From BRHc4a sp049323755 (GTDB lineage Bacteria > Bacillota > Desulfotomaculia > Desulfotomaculales > Desulfocucumaceae), in the NCBI GenBank assembly GCA_049323755.1, contig JBMOPE010000004.1, positions 37,714 through 101,713 of the forward strand: DNA of 64,000 bases. The letters are read 5' to 3'. Made by a program: the position numbers and the translations under genes. Below the pieces are notes generated by a model. It was not told the origin of the DNA and searched no databases. It worked only from the letters and a program-made list of their open reading frames with translations. Numbering within the stretch: position 1 is the first letter of the stretch; every line of letters begins with the position of its first letter. This document shows positions 58,066-64,000 of this stretch, piece by piece.

Positions 58066-58312
58066 AAAGAACTCAATCCGAGAGCCGCAAAATTTATTAT
58101 AGCAGAACCAGTGTGCCAATGCAAGAAACAAAAAAATGTCCAGCGTACTGCTGGACGGGGAGAGATAGAACTCACCAAAGCGGAGTATTTAAAGTATTTC
58201 CGTTGACAGGGAGTTTATATACATCAGTTTTTAAAATAAATTGACGCTATTGGTAATAAATGACTGCCTCAAACATTATAGTATTAATAGTAAATAATGG
58301 GGGGTCATTGAA

Positions 58313-59470
58313 ATGGCATTCGTAAGAGTTATAAAAAACGCTTTGTTTATATTGCTGCTGACAATTTTGTTTCCCTCGGGCGTATTCGCCTTACCCCAGG
58401 AATTAAAAGAGGTGAAGCCTCCTGATCCGCCCAGAACCAGACAGGTGATTGTTCTCGTAATTGACGGTCTTCAGGCAGAATCTCTCAGTGCAGCCGCCAC
58501 ACCAAACATATATGGGCTGGGAATGGCCGGAACAATGGCTGAAAAGGTAAGTACAATGCCTCCGGACAATACCGAGTCAAGAATATATTCAGTATTATAT
58601 GGAAGATACATTTCCCGGGGGAGTGAGTCGGGTGAAAAGGATGTGGCGGCACAGGGGTCGCTACTGTCCCTTATGGAGAAAAAAGGAATTAAAACAGCTC
58701 TGATTGACGGCACCGGGCGGTTGATAAAATTCGGGAATGGTGTTACCAATAAATATTACGGTACTTTTAATACTAACAGGGAAGTAATAGACAGGGCCGT
58801 AGAGGTGATAAAAAGTAAAAAACCATTTTTGTCGGTAGTGGTTCTGGCTCAGTACGGAAAGGGTAGCGAGACGCCGGGAACAGGGCCGAAGAATTATACA
58901 GAATTGGCTGCTTCAGCTGATAGCGATATTGGGAGCCTTTTAAGACAGCTTCATATCGGTGGCATATACGAGGACAGCCTTCTGGTTGTAACGGGGACCA
59001 CCGGCAGTCCACCTCTTATTATTAAGGGAAGGGATTTTCATGCCGGGGTAAAACTTCCTCCTGTGTCTCTAAAAGACGTTGCCCCCACTTTGGGGTATAT
59101 ATTCGGGGTAGCCATGCCTGACTCACAGGGGCTTGTACTATGGAATTCCTTCCGGCCAGGCCCAGACAGGTCCGAAGGCTTTATGCTGCAGAGAAGGGTC
59201 AGGGATCTCAGTGCTGCATACTCGGAAATGATAGACGAGGCATCCAAAATGGAAAATGAAAAAACAATGGTACAGGAGGAAAAAGCCAGGCTCACCAGGG
59301 AAAAGCAGTTTGTTGAGGATGAAATTACCCAAAGGGACCGCAGGATAAATGAGCTGAACTTAATAATAACGGTTATGAAATTTGCAGGGTTATTAGGTTT
59401 AGGACTATTTATTGCTGCAATGGTAATAGAATACAGGATACTAAAAAAGAGATATTTGTTTTTTACCTGA
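58313..59470 (+). CDS. Exported, membrane-anchored alkaline-phosphatase-superfamily protein
   Basis: 385 aa. N-terminal signal sequence/anchor (ALFILLLTILFPSGVFA). The body resembles the sulfatase/alkaline-phosphatase fold: VIVLVIDGLQAESL (metal Asp), ATPNIYGLGMAGTMAEKV, and later DSDIGSLLRQL and VTGTTGSP. The C-terminus has a charged coiled coil (about 300-350) and a final transmembrane helix (FAGLLGLGLFIAAMVIEY). The catalytic Ser/Thr is not obvious (TESR in PPDNTESRIYS is the candidate), so activity is uncertain. It may be an extracytoplasmic hydrolase or a degenerate sensor. ATG is preceded by a G-rich GGGGGGTCATTGAA. Confidence 0.7.
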   Translation: MAFVRVIKNALFILLLTILFPSGVFALPQELKEVKPPDPPRTRQVIVLVIDGLQAESLSAAATPNIYGLGMAGTMAEKVSTMPPDNTESRIYSVLYGRYISRGSESGEKDVAAQGSLLSLMEKKGIKTALIDGTGRLIKFGNGVTNKYYGTFNTNREVIDRAVEVIKSKKPFLSVVVLAQYGKGSETPGTGPKNYTELAASADSDIGSLLRQLHIGGIYEDSLLVVTGTTGSPPLIIKGRDFHAGVKLPPVSLKDVAPTLGYIFGVAMPDSQGLVLWNSFRPGPDRSEGFMLQRRVRDLSAAYSEMIDEASKMENEKTMVQEEKARLTREKQFVEDEITQRDRRINELNLIITVMKFAGLLGLGLFIAAMVIEYRILKKRYLFFT

Positions 59471-59785
59471 CAGTTTTTTTGCGATGGATAAGGTATTATT
59501 GTAAAAGTGAATATTTATTTGGACTATTTTGAACTTTTATTTTTCATAGGTTCAAAATATTTTTATGATGAGAGGATTTTCCTTGCGGGCCGTCGAAATT
59601 ATCACACAATATTTAATGACAAATATTGCAGAGATAATTGATAAGAAAATTTTATAAATATAAGGATTATTACCTAAGGAGGATTTTATCTTATACTTGT
59701 AGAAAGGTTAAGTTTGTCCATGTATTTTGCTTTTTTCATGCTGTAATAACCGTAATAACAATTTTATCCAGCGGGAGTGATAAAC
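59471..59785. other. 315-nt leader region of the CODH/ACS cluster
   Basis: TTTTGAAC (59527-59534) and GTTCAAAA (59550-59557) form a hairpin followed by TATTTTTAT, probably ending the preceding gene. An 8-6-8 inverted repeat lies at 59607-59628. A strong AAGGAGGA at about 59678-59685 has no ATG/GTG/TTG at usable spacing. No gene is seen. Confidence 0.5.
59607..59628. promoter_or_regulatory. Candidate operator: perfect 8-6-8 inverted repeat
   Basis: CAATATTT-AATGAC-AAATATTG, about 160 nt upstream of cooC. The symmetry and size suit a dimeric repressor or activator; the cognate protein is not identifiable. Confidence 0.5.
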
Positions 59786-60553
59786 GTGAAAATAGCTGTG
59801 TCGGGAAAAGGCGGAGTGGGCAAGACAACAATAGCTTCGGCCCTTATAAAGTCGTTTTCTGAAACTCATCGTACCGTTTATGCAATTGACGGGGATCCTG
59901 ATGCCTGCCTTGCGGCGGCAATAGGTATCCCCGCCAAAGTATCTGCCGAAATAAAACCAGTTGTAGAGATGGGTGACAAAATAAAGAGTATAAGTGGCGG
60001 AGGTGCATTCTACTCTCTGAATCCAACCATAGACGACAGTGCGCTTGAAGAATTCAGTCATAAGCACGGCAATATCAGGTTTATGCGCATGGGTGATATT
60101 AAAAAAGGCGGTTCACAGTGCTATTGCAGAGAGAACACATTCCTGCAGGCACTTATATCACTCTTGCTCCTGGATAAAAGCGATATGGTATTAATGGATA
60201 TGGGTGCCGGAATTGAACATCTTTCCAGGGGTACCGCCCGGGGAGTGGATATGATGCTGGTTGTGGTGGAGCCAAGCCGAAACAGCGTCAATACCGCTAT
60301 GAATGTAATTAAAATGGCTTCAGAGCTGGGCATAGAGAGAATAAGGATAGTAGGCAATAAAATTAGATCAGAAAAAGAAAAAGAATTTATAGAAAAAAGT
60401 TTCCAGCCCGGTCAGGTGCTGGGGTTTGTCAGTTTTAACAATGACATTTGGGAGAACTCTATGGACCCGGAATCTTCTCCTGCAGCAGAAGAACTGCTGG
60501 CAGGCATGAGGGAGGTCCGGGAAAAGATTTTGGGAGAGGTAGGTGGTTCGTAA
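59786..60553 (+). CDS. cooC: CooC/AcsF-type nickel-insertion ATPase
   Basis: 255 aa MinD-like ATPase. Deviant Walker A GKGGVGKTT (about 8-16), VYAIDGDPDACLAAAIGIP, a C-x-C motif in SQCYCREN that binds metal at the dimer interface in CooC1, and MDMGAGIEHLSRGTARGVD. It inserts nickel into CO dehydrogenase or acetyl-CoA synthase. GTG 59786 is preferred to GTG 59777, which overlaps GGGAGTG. cooS follows after about 110 nt. Confidence 0.9.
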   Translation: MKIAVSGKGGVGKTTIASALIKSFSETHRTVYAIDGDPDACLAAAIGIPAKVSAEIKPVVEMGDKIKSISGGGAFYSLNPTIDDSALEEFSHKHGNIRFMRMGDIKKGGSQCYCRENTFLQALISLLLLDKSDMVLMDMGAGIEHLSRGTARGVDMMLVVVEPSRNSVNTAMNVIKMASELGIERIRIVGNKIRSEKEKEFIEKSFQPGQVLGFVSFNNDIWENSMDPESSPAAEELLAGMREVREKILGEVGGS

Positions 60554-60663
60554 GCGGAGATAGGGAGGGGGTCAGGTTTTACGCGGGCGGTTATAGAATT
60601 ATAATACCGTCTGTAAATTTGACCGGTAAATGTTTTGAATTTTATCATTAAGGAGGTTAAAAA

Positions 60664-62679
60664 ATGCCAAGGTTTAGCGATCCTAGCCATACCTGCAAGC
60701 CTTCGGCGGCGCCCCGGGTTGTCGATCCGAAGTCTGTTAAACGCTCAGTTGACCCCGGCGTCCTTGAGATGATTGACATCGCCAAGGAGCGGGGCATGAT
60801 TACAGCCTTTGACCGCGCGGTGGCCCAGCAGCCCCAGTGTCAATTCGGATATAAAGGCATATGCTGCCGCTTCTGCATGATGGGACCCTGCCGCATTAAG
60901 GCCGATGAGGGCCCTGGAAGCAAGGGCATCTGCGGTGCGTCCCACTGGACAATTGCAGCCCGCAGCACTGGACTTATGCTTCTTACCGGTGCCGCATCCC
61001 ACAGTGAGCACGCCAGCCACATGGCACACACACTATATGAGGCATCTGAGGGACACGCGCCTGACTACGGCGTAAAGGACCAGGCCAAACTGTACAAGGT
61101 TGCCAAGAGAATCGGCGTTGCCACCGAAGGCCGCAGCGATATGGAAATAGCCCACGATGTCGCCAAGGCAGCCCTGGAAGAGTACAGCCGCCTTAAGGGC
61201 TTCGGCGAGTCCACCTGGGTTAATACCACTGCCACAAAGGGCCGTATTGAAAAATTCCGCACCCACGACATTATGCCCAGCGGAATATACAATGTTATTT
61301 CAGAGCTGGTGACACAGGCCCATGTTGGTATGGACAACGACCCGGTTAACATTATATTCGCAGCTCTGAGGGTTGCCCTTGGAGACTATGTCGGAATGCA
61401 CGTAGGTACAGACCTTTCAGATATTATATTTGGAACTCCCAAGCCGGTTGTAAGTGAAGCCAACCTCGGTGTAATAGATCCTGAAAAAGTGAACATTGTT
61501 CTTCACGGACACAACCCCATTCTTTCCGAGATTATCGTACAGGCCTCCAAGGAACTGGAAGCTGAGGCTAAGGCTGTAGGAGCAAAGGGCATCAAGCTGA
61601 TGGGTATCTGCTGCACAGGTAACGAGGTGCTTATGCGCCACGGTGTACCTATTGTGACATCATTCTCATCCCAGGAATATGCCATTGCCACCGGAGCAAT
61701 CGACGCCATGGTCGTGGACGTTCAGTGCATTATGCCTGCTGTTCGCACAGCGGCTGAATGCTTCCACACCAGGATTATAACCACATCGCCCATAGCCAAG
61801 ATACCTGGTTCTTATCATATTGACTACCAGACCACCAAGGCCCTGGACAACGCCAAGACCGCTGTCCGCCTTGCTATAGAAGCTTTCAAACTTAGAGATC
61901 CTCAAAAAGTACACATTCCCCAGGTAGTTAACAAGGTTGTTGCAGGCTTTAGCCTTGAGGCACTATATGAACTGTTTGCCACAGTAAGCCCCGAGAAGCC
62001 CGTTAAAGCCCTTACCGATGCCATACTGGCCGGAGAAATCAAGGGTGTGGCTATGCTGGCCGGCTGCAACAACGTCAAGAGGCCCCAGGATGAAAGCCAT
62101 ATTAAGATAGCCGAAGAAATGATAAAGAATGACGTATTTGTAATAGGTACAGGCTGCGTAATGCAGGGCTGCGCCAAACTGGGACTGCTGTCTCCCGAAG
62201 CGATGGAAAAAGCCGGCCCCGGACTGAAGAAATTCCTGGCCAGGATTAGCGAAAAGGCCAACCTGAGCACACCGCTGCCCCCAATTTTCCACATGGGCTC
62301 CTGCGTGGACAATACCCGCTGCTCGGACCTCCTGATGGACATGGCCAACGAGATGGGTGTAGACACTCCGAAGGTTCCCTGGGTAGCCTCGGCTCCCGAG
62401 GCAATGAGCGGCAAGGCTGTTTCAATCGGCTGCTGGTGTGTGGCCATGGGGATGCCTGTACACGTTGGCGCTATGCCTCCTCTTGAGGGCAGCGACCTTA
62501 TTTACTCCATTGTCACTCAGGTTGCCGGCGACGTTTACGGCGGATACTTCATCTTCGAAATGGATCCCGAGGTTGCAGCCAAGAAGATGCTCAGCGCCCT
62601 GGAATACCGTACATGGAAGCTCGGTATCCACAGGCAGACCGCCGAGGAATTTGAAGCCGCCCTGTGCAAGGGTTACTAA
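60664..62679 (+). CDS. cooS: Anaerobic Ni-CO dehydrogenase catalytic subunit
   Basis: 671 aa (acsA/cooS). N-terminal cysteines 59, 67, 68, 71, 76 and 90 (CQFGYKGICCRFCMMGPCRI...GIC) supply the D and B clusters. C-cluster ligands lie in GICCTGNEVLMRHG, VDVQCIMP, GCNNVKRPQD, GTGCVMQGCAKLG and SIGCWCVAMGMPVH. It interconverts CO and CO2 and, with AcsB, channels CO to acetyl-CoA. Start ATG with TAAGGAGGT upstream. Codon use is markedly more C/G-ending than in most of the window, consistent with high expression. acsB follows 27 nt later. Confidence 0.97.
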   Translation: MPRFSDPSHTCKPSAAPRVVDPKSVKRSVDPGVLEMIDIAKERGMITAFDRAVAQQPQCQFGYKGICCRFCMMGPCRIKADEGPGSKGICGASHWTIAARSTGLMLLTGAASHSEHASHMAHTLYEASEGHAPDYGVKDQAKLYKVAKRIGVATEGRSDMEIAHDVAKAALEEYSRLKGFGESTWVNTTATKGRIEKFRTHDIMPSGIYNVISELVTQAHVGMDNDPVNIIFAALRVALGDYVGMHVGTDLSDIIFGTPKPVVSEANLGVIDPEKVNIVLHGHNPILSEIIVQASKELEAEAKAVGAKGIKLMGICCTGNEVLMRHGVPIVTSFSSQEYAIATGAIDAMVVDVQCIMPAVRTAAECFHTRIITTSPIAKIPGSYHIDYQTTKALDNAKTAVRLAIEAFKLRDPQKVHIPQVVNKVVAGFSLEALYELFATVSPEKPVKALTDAILAGEIKGVAMLAGCNNVKRPQDESHIKIAEEMIKNDVFVIGTGCVMQGCAKLGLLSPEAMEKAGPGLKKFLARISEKANLSTPLPPIFHMGSCVDNTRCSDLLMDMANEMGVDTPKVPWVASAPEAMSGKAVSIGCWCVAMGMPVHVGAMPPLEGSDLIYSIVTQVAGDVYGGYFIFEMDPEVAAKKMLSALEYRTWKLGIHRQTAEEFEAALCKGY

Positions 62680-62706
62680 TTCTTCAGTTTGAAAGGAGGA
62701 GACCAA

Positions 62707-64000
62707 ATGTCTGAGCAGATTAATTTTGATCAGATTTTTGAAGGCGTTATAGAGCCTGGTAAAGAGCCCAAGGCGCTTTTCAAATCTGCATATAACGGTA
62801 CCATCACCGCCCTTAGCTACGCGGAAATACTGCTGAGCCAGGCAATCCGCGATTTCGGGGCGGACCATCCGGTTGCATATCCCGATACAGCTTACCATCT
62901 TCCGGTTATACGCTGCCTGAGCGGCGAGGAAGTTACCACTCTGGGAGATCTGGTGCCCATACTGAACCGTATGAGAGCCTCCGTCAGGGAAGACTACAGG
63001 GATTTCAAAAATGCCATTAAGGGTGGAGAGGCCACCTGGTATGCTGCAGAGATAATTGAGGCAGTGCGCTACCTGCGCAATACACCGGAAAATCCGCTGC
63101 ACACCCCTCCCTGGACCGGATTCCTGGGAGACCCCATTGTACGTATGTACGGCACCAAGCTGGTTGACTGGACCATCCCCGGCGAGGCAGTTATATTAGG
63201 CCGGGCCAAGGACAGCAAGGCCGCCAAAAAGCTTATTGACAGCTTTATGGCCAAGGGCCTCATGCTCTTCCTCTGCGACGAGATTATCGAGCAGCTGCTG
63301 GAAGAAAACGTAAAGCTGGGTGTGGACTACATTGCATTCCCCCTGGGCAACTTTACCCAGGTTGTTCACGCAGCGAACTTTGCCCTGCGTGCAGGCATGA
63401 TGTTCGGCGGAATCAAGGCCGGCGACTACGATGCTCAGCGTGACTATCAGCAGCGCCGCGTGCTGGCATTCATTCTGTACCTGGGCGAGCATGACATGGT
63501 TAAGGATGCCGCCGCAATGGGCGCCATCAACGTGGGCTTCCCGGTCATTACCGACCAGGAGCTTCCCGAAGACAAGCAAATCAAGGACTGGTTCGTATCC
63601 CAGCCTGATTATGATAAGATCGTCCAAACCTGCCTTGAGGTCCGGGGAATTAAAATCACCGCCATCGATATTGACGTGCCCATCACCGTTGGCCCGGCCT
63701 TTGAGGGCGAGTCCATTCGCAAAAAGGACATGTTTGTTGAATTCGGCGGCTCCAAGACCCCAGGCTTTGAGCTCGTCCGCATGGTGGGCGAAGATGAAAT
63801 TGAAGACGGCAAGGTTGAGCTTGTCGGTCCCGACATTGACGGGCTTGAGCCCGGCAGCAGGCTGCCCCTTGGAATCGTGGTGGATGTTTACGGCCGTAAA
63901 ATGCAGGAGGACTTTGAGCCCGTGCTGGAGCGCCGCATACACTACTTTGCCAACTACGGCGAGGGCCTGTGGCACGTTGCCCAGAGGGATATCATGTGGG
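62707..64000 (+). CDS. acsB: CO-methylating acetyl-CoA synthase AcsB, N-terminal part (runs off window)
   Basis: The frame is open from ATG 62707 (AAGGAGGAG upstream) to the window end: 431 codons of an expected about 730. It reads SEQINFDQIFEGVIEPGKEP then ALFKSAYNGTITALSYAEILL, closely matching Moorella AcsB, and on through PPWTGFLGDPIV, VDWTIPGEAVILGRAKDS, YIAFPLGNFTQVVHAANFALRAGMMFGG and GPAFEGESIRKKDMFVEFGG. It condenses CO from CODH, a methyl group from the corrinoid protein, and CoA. The A-cluster cysteines lie beyond the window. As in cooS, third codon positions are rich in C/G. Confidence 0.96.
   Translation, partial: MSEQINFDQIFEGVIEPGKEPKALFKSAYNGTITALSYAEILLSQAIRDFGADHPVAYPDTAYHLPVIRCLSGEEVTTLGDLVPILNRMRASVREDYRDFKNAIKGGEATWYAAEIIEAVRYLRNTPENPLHTPPWTGFLGDPIVRMYGTKLVDWTIPGEAVILGRAKDSKAAKKLIDSFMAKGLMLFLCDEIIEQLLEENVKLGVDYIAFPLGNFTQVVHAANFALRAGMMFGGIKAGDYDAQRDYQQRRVLAFILYLGEHDMVKDAAAMGAINVGFPVITDQELPEDKQIKDWFVSQPDYDKIVQTCLEVRGIKITAIDIDVPITVGPAFEGESIRKKDMFVEFGGSKTPGFELVRMVGEDEIEDGKVELVGPDIDGLEPGSRLPLGIVVDVYGRKMQEDFEPVLERRIHYFANYGEGLWHVAQRDIMW

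Noticed and set aside
57853..58206. Plus-strand frames of 117 and 85 aa around 58 kb
   Set aside because: They cross the tRNA-Pro gene and its terminator on the opposite strand.
62422..63975. Long minus-strand frames (226 and 259 aa) opposite cooS/acsB
   Set aside because: They arise from the C/G-rich third positions of cooS and acsB and show no protein family features.

Overview
The window looks like the chromosome of an anaerobic, spore-forming, low-to-mid GC Firmicute (Clostridia, Peptococcaceae-like) that uses the Wood-Ljungdahl pathway. The evidence is an intact sporulation sigma-K gene, a TRAP (MtrB) protein, an S-box (SAM-I) riboswitch, and a cooC-cooS-acsB cluster running off the right edge. 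Several acyl-CoA ligases and acetate-type symporters fit a syntrophic or acid-oxidising/acetogenic lifestyle; this is inference, and the species is not identified.

Layout. 1-2.1 kb: end of a cobalt ECF/cobamide cluster (cbiO, cobD). 2.5-11.6 kb: glycan genes (GT4 glycosyltransferase, sugar-nucleotidyltransferase/degenerate phosphohexomutase fusion, GH57 branching enzyme, DUF4912) split by a minus-strand symporter operon. 11.8-18.4 kb: CoA-binding protein, endonuclease III, TrmL, a MoxR/VWA pair, a sigma-54 activator and a YbaK-like deacylase. 18.5-26.3 kb: methyltransferase, dnaE, mtrB, DUF2007, pfkA, pyk. 26.3-31 kb: structured repeats, a DIP1984 protein with a tRNA-like RNA, gamma-carbonic anhydrase-like protein, DedA, GNAT, epimerase. 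31-38.6 kb: HD-GYP protein, three acyl-CoA ligases and two small regulators. 38.7-43.7 kb: DnaQ-like exonuclease, DUF485/DUF4212-type small protein, symporter, and cNMP/CBS/DUF294 protein, a coherent regulated transporter module. 44-46.8 kb (minus): SAM riboswitch controlling DUF39, NIL-ferredoxin and UPF0280 genes, an anaerobic homocysteine-forming set. 46.9-50.5 kb: sigK, MBL hydrolase, KtrA/TrkA, GNAT. 50.8-55.3 kb: MFS permease and accessory genes for selenium-dependent molybdenum hydroxylases (yqeC, mocA, yqeB, xdhC). 55.5-59.5 kb: cysK, MFS, tRNA-Pro, membrane-anchored phosphatase-like protein. 59.8-64 kb: cooC, cooS, partial acsB.

The most unusual content is non-coding. Two copies (19.15-19.40 and 43.72-43.98 kb) of an element made of tandem 30-bp units in one orientation followed by the same units inverted form long imperfect palindromes. 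Three other short-unit repeat families (7-, 7- and 9-bp periods) show the same arm/centre/inverted-arm plan, and several arms overlap stop codons. A roughly 122-nt repeat after pyk is present in three tandem copies with compensatory base-pair changes. A 107-nt tRNA-like RNA candidate follows the DIP1984 gene. These calls come from reading by eye; no searches or folding programs were run.
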